This document shows, in pieces, positions 8,737 through 17,700 of a DNA stretch of 51,572 bases. The notes beneath the pieces were generated by a model, which made no database searches, was not told the origin of the DNA, and saw only the letters and a list, made by a program, of their open reading frames with translations. The translations under genes were made by a program, and so were the position numbers. This DNA is from CAYSDH01 sp964429805 (GTDB taxonomy: Bacteria > Bacteroidota > Bacteroidia > Flavobacteriales_D > JABDKJ01). Where the stretch lies: contig CAYSDH010000017.1 of the NCBI GenBank assembly GCA_964429805.1, forward strand, positions 1 through 51,572, given 5' to 3'. Within the stretch, counting starts at the first letter, position 1; every line of letters starts with the position of its first letter.

Positions 8737-9789
8737 ATGAAAAAACTTTTAGCCCTTGCACTTGGTGCAGTATTGATGTTTAGCGCGTGTAAGAAAGATG
8801 AGGAAGAGGCACCAACTGAGTATCCTGTTTTGCCTAAGGTCTTGATCTCATGTGAGGGAGGATTTAATGCGAGTAATGCGTCAATAAGTACCTACGAGAT
8901 TGACTCAAAAACAACCGTCAATAATGCCTTTGAAGATGCCAATGGTTTCATGCTTGGTGATATACTTCAATCACTATATACACAAGACGATAAGGTGTAT
9001 GCGGTCATGAATAACTCCAATAAGATTGAGGTCATGGATCTGAATACGCTGAGTTCTGAAGGCACTATTGAAGGGACAGGTTTCTCAAGGTACATGAGTG
9101 ATGCCCAAGGTTCACTCGCTTATGCTTCAGACCTTTTTGGAGACATGCACATCCTTGATCTTGAGAGCCAAGAGACGTTTAACGTGATCCCTACTCAAGG
9201 CAACACCACTGGAGAGATTAAGACAGTTGATGACAAAGCTTTTGTCTGCTTTGAAAGCGCAGATTTTGTTAGAGTCATCAATACGCAATCGCATCTCACG
9301 AGTTCAGACATCGTAGTTGGGAGAACGCCAGTGGCCATTGAAGAAGATGCTGAGGGCATGCTTTGGGTGATGTCTACTGGATTTTGGTACGATGCTGATA
9401 ATAACTGGGAGCCGGTGCAAGATGATGCTAAGCTCACACGCATAGATCCAGCAAATGAGACTGTCTTAATGTCAGTCGACTTTGATGATGATTCTGGACT
9501 CTTTGACATCGAGATGTTACCTGACGGCTTGAGTTTTTACCTCATTCATCAAAATGATGTCAAAGTAGTCGACTGCCTCACTGGAGAGGTCAGTGTGGCA
9601 GAAGACTTTGACTTAGAAGGACCATTTTACGGTAAGATTGGTGTTGATCCTGCTAATGCAGATTTGTACATCTCTGAGTACGGGGACTTTAGTTCACCCG
9701 GTACCGTGCAGCGATACAGAACTGACGGAACCTTGCGCGATGAAATCACCACAGGCATAGCGCCAAACGGGTTTATCTTTAGGTATTGA
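8737..9789 (+). CDS. Surface beta-propeller lipoprotein, BtuG-like (DUF5074/YncE-type)
   Basis: The protein has 350 residues. A lipoprotein signal peptide ends in the lipobox FSAC (Cys19) followed by KKDEEE, an acidic stretch of the type that favours surface export in Bacteroidota. The rest consists of short repeated beta segments of a propeller (SISTYEIDSKTTVNNAF, DKVYAVMNNSNKIEVMDLNTL, DKAFVCFESADFVRVINTQS, GLSFYLIHQNDVKVVDCLTG, ANADLYISEYGDFSSPGTVQRY). In Bacteroides, BtuG is a seven-bladed surface propeller that binds cobalamin very tightly and hands it to BtuB. Gene order, size and riboswitch control all fit that role here, although sequence alone does not prove B12 binding. Confidence 0.8.
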   Translation: MKKLLALALGAVLMFSACKKDEEEAPTEYPVLPKVLISCEGGFNASNASISTYEIDSKTTVNNAFEDANGFMLGDILQSLYTQDDKVYAVMNNSNKIEVMDLNTLSSEGTIEGTGFSRYMSDAQGSLAYASDLFGDMHILDLESQETFNVIPTQGNTTGEIKTVDDKAFVCFESADFVRVINTQSHLTSSDIVVGRTPVAIEEDAEGMLWVMSTGFWYDADNNWEPVQDDAKLTRIDPANETVLMSVDFDDDSGLFDIEMLPDGLSFYLIHQNDVKVVDCLTGEVSVAEDFDLEGPFYGKIGVDPANADLYISEYGDFSSPGTVQRYRTDGTLRDEITTGIAPNGFIFRY

Positions 9790-9790
9790 C

Positions 9791-10396
9791 TTAGTCTAAT
9801 TCGGGTCCCCATTCTGACTTCTCTATTGGAGATTTTTCACCGCTCATGCGTTCATACAGTTCGATGTAGATGTCAGATTTTTGAAAGCAGAGATAAGCCA
9901 TCTTGGTTGATACGTTTGGCTTAAATCTGTTTTCCGATTCTCCTTCGCGCATCATTTGCTCGACACATCGGTTGGCAGAATTTCTGAAGTGAATAGCCGC
10001 ATTAAGTATGGCTCGCGAACGATTTTCGTGTTCGCTCATATGAATCATCTCTTTGACCAGACTGTCTACAAAGTGATAGTGCATCATGTCTAAGGCAAAC
10101 AGAGGGCTGTCTTTGATTTTATCTATCCGAGAAGAAAGGACTGTGCTCTTAAGTGTCCGAAGGCTATGCTCATACTCTCCACCAGACTCAAAGTAAATCG
10201 AAAAACCTGCGTTTATTTTGCTGATAAGAACCTTTTCTGCTTCAATAGAAGTGAAGGAACTCTCCATCAAATTGATAGACCGATTAAAGTTCTCTATCGG
10301 AACTTCTTGTGGCATGTTAGCCGCACAGACAGCTGCAGGATGGTTCAGAAAAAAGACTGAATAAATTAAGATTGAAAGAAACTGTATTGATTTCAT
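9791..10396 (-). CDS. Secreted hypothetical protein, helical
   Basis: The product is about 201 residues with an N-terminal signal peptide (SIQFLSILIYSVFFLNHPAAVCAA). The rest is predicted to be mainly helical and contains several Met/His-rich patches (LDMMHYHFVDSLVKEMIHMSEHEN). I do not recognise a family. Starts at 10405 and 10396 are both possible, and the second begins at the usual MK of a signal peptide. It converges on the BtuG-like gene with one base between their stops and does not look related to B12 uptake. Confidence 0.6.
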   Translation of the reverse strand: MKSIQFLSILIYSVFFLNHPAAVCAANMPQEVPIENFNRSINLMESSFTSIEAEKVLISKINAGFSIYFESGGEYEHSLRTLKSTVLSSRIDKIKDSPLFALDMMHYHFVDSLVKEMIHMSEHENRSRAILNAAIHFRNSANRCVEQMMREGESENRFKPNVSTKMAYLCFQKSDIYIELYERMSGEKSPIEKSEWGPELD

Positions 10397-10490
10397 AGTG
10401 CTCATTGTTTTTAGCGTTCGTATACATTGGCATACGGGCGCTCAACAAGCCTAGTTTCATCAAGATATCCACAGCTAACCGTTGATTCAG

Positions 10491-11990
10491 CTATTCTATC
10501 TTCTTAAACTCTAGCTCAGTAAAATCAAAATCTGGGTTAGGACAAACCATCTTTAATTCATCAATTTCTCCTTCTGCATTGAGCACAAATGTGACCATGC
10601 CTTTGGGCAACATACTCTGTTGTCCCCAGTGGAGTCTGAAGCTGTCAAAGTGATAGTGCTTGAGCGTACCATGAAATATTTTTGTGTGCTCAAACTGAAA
10701 GTGCAACTCATCATTCTCCACTGTAATAGTGCAGTTGCCATACATCGGTCCGCCATATACTCCAGCATAATCTTTAAGATCTAGCGACATCGGAGCGTTT
10801 GATACTTGCTTGTCTAATATGGCTAGTTCATCTTCTTTGGCGCGTTCTTCTCCTTTGATTTTATAGTCGAGCAGCACGGCACCAAAATCTCTGTCCATCT
10901 CGGGCTTGATTATTTCATCCATGATTTCATACATCATAGCGTATGGAAATGAGCTGACATTATTGGTCAAGATGATAAAGCCCAAATTCTCTTCAGGTAC
11001 CAAGACCGAGTGCGAGATAAAACCATCATAACCACCTCCATGATTGACCACCAGGTTGCCATGATAATCAAAGAGGTCCCAGCCAAGACCGTATCCAGCA
11101 AAGTGCTTAGACGGGAAGTTCATCTTGTGCCAATCAGACACTGGTTTTGGTGTGTGTATGGTCCACATCTCGTTGGTTCGCTTTTCTGACCATATTTCTT
11201 TGTCGTCTATAGAACCTTTCGAGAGCTGCAGTTTTAGCCACTGACTCGCATCTTCTGCCGACATAATTAAAGATCCTGCTGGACCGATATTGTCCCAGTT
11301 GACCCACTCAATCACTTCATTGGTGCCATCCACATCACTGTGCGGTGCGGCCACGTTTTTCATTCTGTCTAGATCAGTAATACTGCTCACAGTGCGGTTC
11401 ATACCAAGAGGATCAAGTATCCGCTCTTTTACAAAGTCGTCCCAAGTTTTTTTCGTGACTTCTTCAATCACCTCACCAGCGGCCATAAACATGATGTTTT
11501 GGTATCCGTAGCCTGATCTAAAACCACGCGCTGGCTTGAGATACTTTGCTCTTTTAATCACCTCTTCGCGGCTATGGTCAGAGCCGTACCATATCAAGTC
11601 ACCACTAAATGTGGCCAGCCCACTACGGTGACTGAGCAAGTCGGCAATGGTAAATTCTGCCGTGACATATGGGTCGTAGAGTTTGAAGTAGGGTAGGTAG
11701 TCTACCACTTTGTCCGTCCAATTTATCTTTTTCTCGTCAACCAATATTGCCAGAGCGGCTGCTGTATAGGCCTTTGTATTTGACGCGACTGCAAACAACG
11801 TCTGCTCATCTATACCAAACCCTCGGCTCATCACTGTTTTTCCATCTTTTACAATGGCGATGGCACAACCCGGAATGTTCCAATCTTTAATGGCTTGCTC
11901 CGTGTATGACTCGATACGCTGCACGTAATCTTGGGCCGAAATAGACAAGCAAAAAATTAGACTCAGGCTAAAAAAGAAAAGATGTTTCAT
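10491..11990 (-). CDS. Class C beta-lactamase-like serine hydrolase with C-terminal DUF3471-type domain
   Basis: The product is about 499 residues with a signal peptide (HLFFFSLSLIFCLSISAQ). The hydrolase domain carries the SxxK motif in VASNTKAYTAAAL, the YxN tyrosine motif in SGYGYQNIMFMAAGEVI, and an H-G-G motif in VVNHGGGYDGFISH in place of the KTG triad. The last 110 residues (LDLKDYAGVYGGPMYG onward) form a separate beta-rich domain typical of DUF3471. Proteins of this layout are peptidases or esterases of the serine beta-lactamase fold in the periplasm and are not usually resistance enzymes. The ATG at 11990 begins the signal peptide; the upstream ATG at 12041 would add 17 residues that do not look coding. 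Confidence 0.88.
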   Translation of the reverse strand: MKHLFFFSLSLIFCLSISAQDYVQRIESYTEQAIKDWNIPGCAIAIVKDGKTVMSRGFGIDEQTLFAVASNTKAYTAAALAILVDEKKINWTDKVVDYLPYFKLYDPYVTAEFTIADLLSHRSGLATFSGDLIWYGSDHSREEVIKRAKYLKPARGFRSGYGYQNIMFMAAGEVIEEVTKKTWDDFVKERILDPLGMNRTVSSITDLDRMKNVAAPHSDVDGTNEVIEWVNWDNIGPAGSLIMSAEDASQWLKLQLSKGSIDDKEIWSEKRTNEMWTIHTPKPVSDWHKMNFPSKHFAGYGLGWDLFDYHGNLVVNHGGGYDGFISHSVLVPEENLGFIILTNNVSSFPYAMMYEIMDEIIKPEMDRDFGAVLLDYKIKGEERAKEDELAILDKQVSNAPMSLDLKDYAGVYGGPMYGNCTITVENDELHFQFEHTKIFHGTLKHYHFDSFRLHWGQQSMLPKGMVTFVLNAEGEIDELKMVCPNPDFDFTELEFKKIE

Positions 11991-12040
11991 GATAGATAAT
12001 TGAGAATTTGAAATTAGTGAATTATCAATGTGTACTGCCA

Positions 12041-12048
12041 TACCTTTG
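12041..12048 (+). promoter_or_regulatory. -7 promoter box for the Smr-domain gene
   Basis: TACCTTTG is a perfect TAnnTTTG match ending only 4 bases before the ATG at 12053. With the spacing seen at rnpB, transcription would begin at or inside the start codon, so the mRNA is probably leaderless. Confidence 0.65.
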
Positions 12049-12052
12049 TCAC

Positions 12053-12755
12053 ATGGCCAAAAGGTTTAAAATAGGGGAGCGAGTATCTTTTGTAGACGAG
12101 GCTGGCACAGGTGTGGTTTTAGAAATCAATAAGTGGCAAGTCAAAATAGAAGATGAGCATGGATTTGATCAGTGGATGAGTGTAGANNNNNNNNNNCCCA
12201 TTTAGCATTAATGATGAAGTCGTTTTCCTCAATGGCGATGGTGGAGGGAAGGTTATCAAGTTGGACAAAGAGGGAATTGCAACGGTTGAGAATGAAGACG
12301 GTTTTGAAGAGCAGCATCCTTTTTCCGAACTACTGCTCCGCGCGACCATGGCCAGAGAGCTCAGCAAAGGAGTTGACAACGTTACCTTAGAAGACATTGG
12401 CGAGTCTAAGCTAGAAAAGCAAGTAAATAGAAGCCTCAAGACTAGAAAAGACATGGGAGTCTGGGAGGTGGACTTGCACATACAAGAACTGGTCGATAAT
12501 TCTTATGGAATGGAGAAGTATCAGTTACTTCAGATACAGCTCGATCACTTTACCGTCAAACTTGATGAGGCCATTAGTGTCGGCATGAAGAAGATCATTT
12601 TCATACACGGGCGTGGCACTGGTAGACTGCGCAAAGCACTTAAAGAGATACTGACCAGGTACCCAAATTGCGAATCGCTTGATGGTGATTACAATCGTTA
12701 CGGAGTAGGGGCCATGGAGGTCAGAATTAAGTATCGCCCTCAGAAATCGGATTAG
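12053..12755 (+). CDS. Smr-domain (DUF2027-like) protein, interrupted by a 10-N assembly gap
   Basis: The left part (12053-12186) encodes an N-terminal beta domain (RFKIGERVSFVDEAGTGVV), and the right part (12198-12755) begins with a related domain (INDEVVFLNGDGGGKVI). The C-terminus is an Smr domain (EVDLHIQELV, IFIHGRGTGRLRKALKEIL). Smr domains, as in MutS2, bind or cut DNA or RNA junctions and collided-ribosome mRNA, and Bacteroidota have a free-standing form with this N-terminal domain. The two halves are in different frames relative to the N run. They join in frame if the true gap is a multiple of three bases, including zero (GAC, giving SVDPFSIND). The gene is therefore most likely intact and only the assembly is broken. 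Confidence 0.82.
12187..12196. other. Assembly gap (10 N) inside the Smr-domain gene
   Basis: This is a fixed-length N run. The reading frames on either side are consistent with a missing length that is a multiple of three. Confidence 0.95.
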
Positions 12756-12769
12756 CAGCCGGACGGGAC

Positions 12770-12777
12770 TATCTTTG
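12770..12777 (+). promoter_or_regulatory. -7 promoter box of rnpB
   Basis: TATCTTTG is a perfect match to TAnnTTTG. Six bases separate it from the first base of the P1 helix of RNase P RNA, which gives an internal calibration of box-to-transcription-start distance for this genome. Confidence 0.75.
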
Positions 12778-12783
12778 CGGCTT

Positions 12784-13141
12784 GATAACAGGCTCGCTCT
12801 ATCGCGTTTCATTTAGTTGAAATGAGGAAAGTCCGGGCAGCGCAGAGTGCCGCACTCCTCGAAAGGGAGGCATGTATGATGTAAATCATTCGTGACAGAA
12901 AGTGCCGCAGAGATTTAAACATCTCGCATCTAGTGTGTGAGAGAAAGGTGAAAAGGCGGGGTAAGAGCCCACCGGTCCATAGAGTAATCTAGGAGCCTTG
13001 GTAAACCTTGCGGGCTGAAAGACCATGTAAACCAGTGTTTGAGGGCTGCTCGCTCGATACTGGAGGGTGGGTCGCTTAGATAAATGATAGAGGTCTCGAT
13101 ATACATCGAGAGACAGAACCCGGCTTACAGAGCCTGTTATC
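12784..13141 (+). ncRNA. rnpB: RNase P RNA, bacterial class A
   Basis: The RNA is about 358 nt. Its ends pair to form P1 (GATAACAGGCTC at 12784 with GAGCCTGTTATC ending at 13141). The universally conserved P4 strands are present: GAGGAAAGTCCGGGC near 12825 and ACAGAACCCGGCTTAC near 13114. The catalytic core blocks (AGTGCCGCA, the GGTAAACC segment) lie between. It is the ribozyme that matures the 5' ends of tRNAs and acts with the RnpA protein, which is not encoded in this window. It lies between the Smr gene and a convergent minus-strand gene. Confidence 0.97.
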
Positions 13142-13145
13142 TTTT

Positions 13146-13910
13146 TTAAAAACTCTCATAGACACCTAGGCCAAAGAGTGCAAAGTCATATTTGCAGGGG
13201 TCTACGGGGTCCATTTTTCTCAGCGCCTCATCGACTTCTTGCACGGCCTTCCAGTCGTTTTGTTTTCGCTTGAGTAGCTTAAGTTTACGCGCAACATTGC
13301 CTGTGTGCACGTCAAGCGGCAGTGAGAGCCTGCTGGTCGGAATGTCGTTCCACAGGCCAAAGTCCACCCCGCCATCATCTTTTCGTACCATCCATCTTAG
13401 GTACATGTTTAGGCGCTTAGCGCTCGATCCTTTGAGCGGGTCGGCCACATGTTTCTCCGTCCTTTTTTCATGGTCTAACTCAAAGAACTTGGCTTTAAAC
13501 AAAGACAAGGCTGAGGCATTATCATGAGACTTGAAGAGTGATGTAAACACTGTTTCTAATCCTCCAGAATCTCTATAGATAGCGGCTAAAGCACTCATGA
13601 AGTACCGACAGTCTATCGCATTAAATGTGCGATGCACGAATGAGTCAAAGCGTGCCAGGTCAGCGCTGGTGTGGTTGAGTATAAAGTCATGCGGTTCGTG
13701 TTCCATCAACGTGGCAAGCGATTGCGCATTTCTAATGATGGTTTTTCGTTGGCCCCAAGCAATGGTTGCAGCCAAAAAACCAATGATTTCAATGTCTTCT
13801 TTCTTAGAGAACGAGTGCGGGATAGAAATAGGGTCCTCTCGCACAAAGGCAGGCCCGTTATATTGAACGGCCTTGAGGTCTAAGAATTCCTTGAGTTCTT
13901 TTTTATTCAT
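13146..13910 (-). CDS. TIGR02757 family protein (DUF2400)
   Basis: The product is about 254 residues. It matches the family by its segments FLDLKAVQYNGPAFVREDPISIPH, IIGFLAATIAWGQRKTIIRNA, HRTFNAIDCRYFMSAL, the SSAKRLNMYLRWMVRKDDGGVDFGLW block and LSLPLDVHTGNVARKL. The last parts resemble the helix-hairpin region of DNA glycosylases, but the function of the family is unknown. The ATG at 13910 overlaps the stop of the upstream histidine kinase gene by 8 bases, which suggests translational coupling; upstream alternative starts would extend into kinase codons. Confidence 0.88.
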   Translation of the reverse strand: MNKKELKEFLDLKAVQYNGPAFVREDPISIPHSFSKKEDIEIIGFLAATIAWGQRKTIIRNAQSLATLMEHEPHDFILNHTSADLARFDSFVHRTFNAIDCRYFMSALAAIYRDSGGLETVFTSLFKSHDNASALSLFKAKFFELDHEKRTEKHVADPLKGSSAKRLNMYLRWMVRKDDGGVDFGLWNDIPTSRLSLPLDVHTGNVARKLKLLKRKQNDWKAVQEVDEALRKMDPVDPCKYDFALFGLGVYESF

Positions 13911-16881
13911 CGTCAAAGATCTGTTCGCGAAGACTTTCGGTGATGTACGGAGTGACCACTGTGCACATGGTGCCGGAGACTTTTTGTTCTTCATCTAAGA
14001 CATCGTCCATGGTCAACGAAAAGTCGCGGCCAAATATTTTCGTAAACAGCTCCAGCCTCGCCCGTATGAAGGAAAGAGCGTGGCTTCTCTCTTTGTCATT
14101 TGAGGCATACTTGACTCTCTTCTTTGCCTCTGCTCTTCCTATGCCATTGTCCGTCACTTTGATGATTAAGTCATCGTCTATTTTCTTAAAACTGAGTTGA
14201 AGTCTTTTCTCATCAACAGAGCGGAGTCCGTGCCACAAGGCATTTTCCACCAAGGGTTGAAGAATCATAGACGGTACAAGACACTTCATCTCATCCACAC
14301 CTTCAGTGACAAACTCACAGTCAAGCTGATCGTCAAATCTCATGGTTTCTAACTCACAGTAATTTTTAAGTAGCGCTATTTCCTGTTGCAGGGGAATCAT
14401 TTCTTCTTTCGCATAAGCGATGTTTTTCCTCATCAGACTCGACAGCTTTGTCAAGTAATCTAGCGACTGTCTTTTGTCACCTTTTATCACAAGGTCTTGC
14501 AAAGAGTTGAGACCGTTAAATATGAAGTGCGGATTCATTCTTGAGCTAAGCGCTTGCTGCTTGTAGTAGGCCTGTCTATTCTCTCTTTGCAATCTCAGAT
14601 TCTCTTTACGCTGCCTATAGCGGCCGTACAGAATGAAAAGGAGCGCCAGCGCCAACGCATTCAGAATAATAAATGACTTGGTTTTGTAGAACGGAGTTTG
14701 AACAGTAAACGGGATGTTGACTAACGCTGAAGGCTCACCGTTTCTGCGCTTGGAGTAGACGTTTAGGGTGTAATTTCCAGGTTCTATTCCAGCAAACTGC
14801 ACGGTGCCGTTGGTTGATTTGCTCCATTGATTTGGGTCCAACTCTGCTATTTGATAGTTGTACTCAAATGGACCACTATTAGAAATATCTGTTGACTCAA
14901 AGTTGAAACTAATGCCAGTCGCATCATGGTCAAACTCTAACACGCGTGATGGCTCAAACTCAAAAGGCTCACTATTGACGCTTACCTGAGTTAAAGATAT
15001 TGACGGGGGAGTAGAAGTGTATGATATGTCTGTAACGTCCTGTTTGAAGAGGCCTACATCTGTTCCAATCCACACAAATTGTTCACCCAACATGAGTGCC
15101 CGAATTGGTTTCTTGTTTAGTACTGTAGTTTTTTCGAGTGCAGAAGACAGAGACTCTGTTTTCGCAATCACTAAGCCATCATTTGTGCCGATGTACACAT
15201 TTTGCGCGTCCATCTCTAGACTCAATATTTGGTTTGAGATTAGTCCATGAGACACATTCAGTTCAAAGTACTGATCATTCTGATAGCCAAATACACCTTC
15301 AAACGAGTTCGCGCAAACGACCAGATTGTCATCCACTTTCAAGAATTCTATTTCCCTGTCTGATAGTTTTGAAAATTCTGGATGAGGAGCGATTGAATTA
15401 TCGGCATCTATCTGCCACACACCATGACTGGTCAATATGCAGTGCCCAATTGTTGAGTCTTCGTATGTACCGTAAAAATTGACCGCAGAGGGGAATTCAG
15501 GATTAATCTGCTGCAATTTATTTCCCTGATAATTGACTATCGAGTCCTGTATACTTGAAAACGCATAGAGGAAAAAAGAATAAATTTTATCATCAGGACC
15601 AGAGGCTAATTTTCTATACCCAATTTGTTCGGTAGAGGGCACTAGTTCTGCTTTCTGCCCATCAAAACTAAATAAACCTCCGCCATAGATTGAGGTGAGG
15701 TAAAGCAAATCGTCTTTAACCAAAATATCGGAAATACCGTATTTCTTTTGTTGTATCGGGTAGTCGAGTGTGTGGCTGTTTGATTTCTTTTCTACACTGA
15801 GCAAAGCTCCATTATAATAACTCACATACAGATGTGATTCTGATTGTGCAATGCTGGTGACCCTCACCCGGTCTATTTCATTTTGATAGGACATTTTGGA
15901 TAGCGAACCTTCTGGTACACGGTACAGACCATTGCCATCAGTGCCTATCCACAAGTTACCTTTCGCATCAACAAGTATGGAGGAAGGGACAGAGTGACCG
16001 AGAAAGTCCATGTTAATGTCCATTTCCTCAAAGTGGTCAGACGAGAGTCTTTTTATGCCATTTTTAAACGTGCCCACCCATGTCTCTCCGTCCAGTCCTG
16101 GAGCCAAAGCACTAATCACTGAGGGTGAACTGTATGTGCGCAGAGAGTCGCCTCGCACTTGCATCACGTGTCTGTCTACAGCCATGGTCGCATAGGGATG
16201 TAGTCCGGCTGGTCTGATATTGTGCGGTTGTTTGTCAAACAGAAGGTTGTGCGTATAGCTCTTACCTTTTTGGTCTGTCAAGTCAAAGTGGTAGTAGTCC
16301 GAAATTTTTGGCAAATCCTTATCGCTCTTCAGACAAGGGGTTCCTAGGCTCCATCGACCTCCAGTATGCCTGTCCATTTTAAATCCTTGACCGGGTAAAA
16401 GCACATAAGATCCGTCTTCATAAATACGATACTGACCAGAGTAACGCACACTCACATCAACGCTGTCTCCTTCATGCACAAAGAAGTCTGTTATAAGCTG
16501 CAATGACTCTCCCGCTGCGCGAATGGTTGCATTATACTTGTATGGCGAGATGACATTATTTTCAATCTTAAACAAGCGGCTGCCTGAGGTGATGAGCCAC
16601 ATGGTACCATCAGCCTCTTCGCGGATGTGATACACTTCAGTTTTTGGATGACTCTGAATATTCATTACCTCAATGAAGCGCTCGCCATTATACTTCATCA
16701 AGCCCTTGTCAGTGCCTACCCAGAGAAATCCTTTAGAATCATTGAAGAGTGAGTAGATGGTGTTTGACTGCAGCCCATCTCGTTCTGAAAAATGTGAATA
16801 GTGCGGCACTTGCGCGCAGCATACACACCCATAGCTCAACAGCAGTATAATAAAGAGGGTTCTCAACAGTGACTTAATCAA
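13903..16881 (-). CDS. Sensor histidine kinase with two-component propeller and Y_Y_Y domains (LytS type)
   Basis: The protein has about 992 residues. A signal peptide (RTLFIILLLSYGCVCCAQ) is followed by a periplasmic beta-propeller with repeats such as GFLWVGTDKGLMKYNG, GNLWIGTDGNGLYRV and FVWIGTDVGLF. Next come a Y_Y_Y domain (FNFESTDISNSGPFEYNYQI), one transmembrane helix (FIILNALALALLFILYGRY), and a His_kinase-type domain. That domain carries the phospho-acceptor motif NPHFIFNGLNSLQ and the ATPase motifs ILQPLVENALWHGL and VTDNGIG. It senses an unknown periplasmic signal. LytTR response regulators usually sit next to such kinases, but none is here. The start is a TTG at 16881 placed just before the signal peptide; longer in-frame alternatives lack signal-peptide character. 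Confidence 0.88.
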   Translation of the reverse strand: MIKSLLRTLFIILLLSYGCVCCAQVPHYSHFSERDGLQSNTIYSLFNDSKGFLWVGTDKGLMKYNGERFIEVMNIQSHPKTEVYHIREEADGTMWLITSGSRLFKIENNVISPYKYNATIRAAGESLQLITDFFVHEGDSVDVSVRYSGQYRIYEDGSYVLLPGQGFKMDRHTGGRWSLGTPCLKSDKDLPKISDYYHFDLTDQKGKSYTHNLLFDKQPHNIRPAGLHPYATMAVDRHVMQVRGDSLRTYSSPSVISALAPGLDGETWVGTFKNGIKRLSSDHFEEMDINMDFLGHSVPSSILVDAKGNLWIGTDGNGLYRVPEGSLSKMSYQNEIDRVRVTSIAQSESHLYVSYYNGALLSVEKKSNSHTLDYPIQQKKYGISDILVKDDLLYLTSIYGGGLFSFDGQKAELVPSTEQIGYRKLASGPDDKIYSFFLYAFSSIQDSIVNYQGNKLQQINPEFPSAVNFYGTYEDSTIGHCILTSHGVWQIDADNSIAPHPEFSKLSDREIEFLKVDDNLVVCANSFEGVFGYQNDQYFELNVSHGLISNQILSLEMDAQNVYIGTNDGLVIAKTESLSSALEKTTVLNKKPIRALMLGEQFVWIGTDVGLFKQDVTDISYTSTPPSISLTQVSVNSEPFEFEPSRVLEFDHDATGISFNFESTDISNSGPFEYNYQIAELDPNQWSKSTNGTVQFAGIEPGNYTLNVYSKRRNGEPSALVNIPFTVQTPFYKTKSFIILNALALALLFILYGRYRQRKENLRLQRENRQAYYKQQALSSRMNPHFIFNGLNSLQDLVIKGDKRQSLDYLTKLSSLMRKNIAYAKEEMIPLQQEIALLKNYCELETMRFDDQLDCEFVTEGVDEMKCLVPSMILQPLVENALWHGLRSVDEKRLQLSFKKIDDDLIIKVTDNGIGRAEAKKRVKYASNDKERSHALSFIRARLELFTKIFGRDFSLTMDDVLDEEQKVSGTMCTVVTPYITESLREQIFDDE

Positions 16882-17046
16882 TGGACAAGATATGAATAGA
16901 TGGCTTACTGTGCTTGCATATGGCCTCCGATGCATTGATTGCCATTTCAGGCGAGGTACCCTTAACGCTAAGCATACTCTATGGAGATTATACCAGAACA
17001 AGAAGTCAAAATAGGAGAGGAGAAACGCGAAGAAAAAATAGACTCC

Positions 17047-17700
17047 TTACTCTACAATCAAGCCATCACTCATCACTAATTTACGGTCAGCCATTTCGGC
17101 CAATTCTTCGTTGTGCGTGACAATGACAATGGTCTGTCCGAGCTCATCTCTAAGATTGAAAAAGAGCTGATGAAGCTCCATGGCATTTTGAGAGTCTAAG
17201 TTACCAGAAGGCTCATCAGCAAAGATGACATCAGGCTCCATCATCAAGGCTCTGGCTACAGCTACGCGCTGCTGCTCACCGCCTGACAGCTCGTTTGGTT
17301 TATGCTCATAGCGATGCCTGAGCCCCAGCATGTTTAATAGTTCCTTGGCACGAGCCTCTGAGGGTTTCTGTGATTTTTTAGCAATGTATGCGGGTATGCA
17401 CACATTTTCCATGGCCGTAAACTCTGGTAGAAGATGGTGAAACTGAAAAATGAAACCGATGTGTTCGTTTCTAAATCGCGCCAGCGCTTTTTCACCCAGT
17501 CCATTAATTTGCTTGTCATTAATATGGACAGTTCCAGAATCTGGAGAGTCGAGTGTGCCCATGATTTGAAGCAGCGTAGACTTTCCAGCTCCTGACGCAC
17601 CAACTATAGAGACTACTTCCTTTTCCTGAATGTCGAGGCTTACTCCCTTAAGCACTCGCAGTCCGTCATAAGACTTCTTTATGTCTGTCGCTTTGATCAA
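17047..17700 (-). CDS. lolD: ABC transporter ATP-binding protein, LolD-like
   Basis: This 217-residue stand-alone ATPase has Walker A GASGAGKST, the Q-loop region GFIFQFHHLLPEFTAMENV (LolD/MacB subfamily pattern), signature LSGGEQQRVAVARAL, Walker B VIFADEPSGNLD and the H-loop IVTHN. LolD powers extraction of outer-membrane lipoproteins from the inner membrane together with LolC/E, whose genes are not adjacent. The start is a TTG at 17700 that overlaps the TGA of dnaE (TTGA), so translation is likely coupled. MacB-type or FtsE-type assignment is possible but less likely. Confidence 0.85.
   Translation of the reverse strand: MIKATDIKKSYDGLRVLKGVSLDIQEKEVVSIVGASGAGKSTLLQIMGTLDSPDSGTVHINDKQINGLGEKALARFRNEHIGFIFQFHHLLPEFTAMENVCIPAYIAKKSQKPSEARAKELLNMLGLRHRYEHKPNELSGGEQQRVAVARALMMEPDVIFADEPSGNLDSQNAMELHQLFFNLRDELGQTIVIVTHNEELAEMADRKLVMSDGLIVE

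Noticed and set aside
10491..11990. Antibiotic-resistance beta-lactamase
   Set aside because: The HGG motif in place of KTG and the C-terminal DUF3471-type domain point to a peptidase/esterase, not a resistance enzyme.
12784..13141. Possible tRNA or tmRNA in this structured region
   Set aside because: The P4 and P1 elements identify it as RNase P RNA; no tRNA or tmRNA features are present. I found no convincing tRNA in the window.
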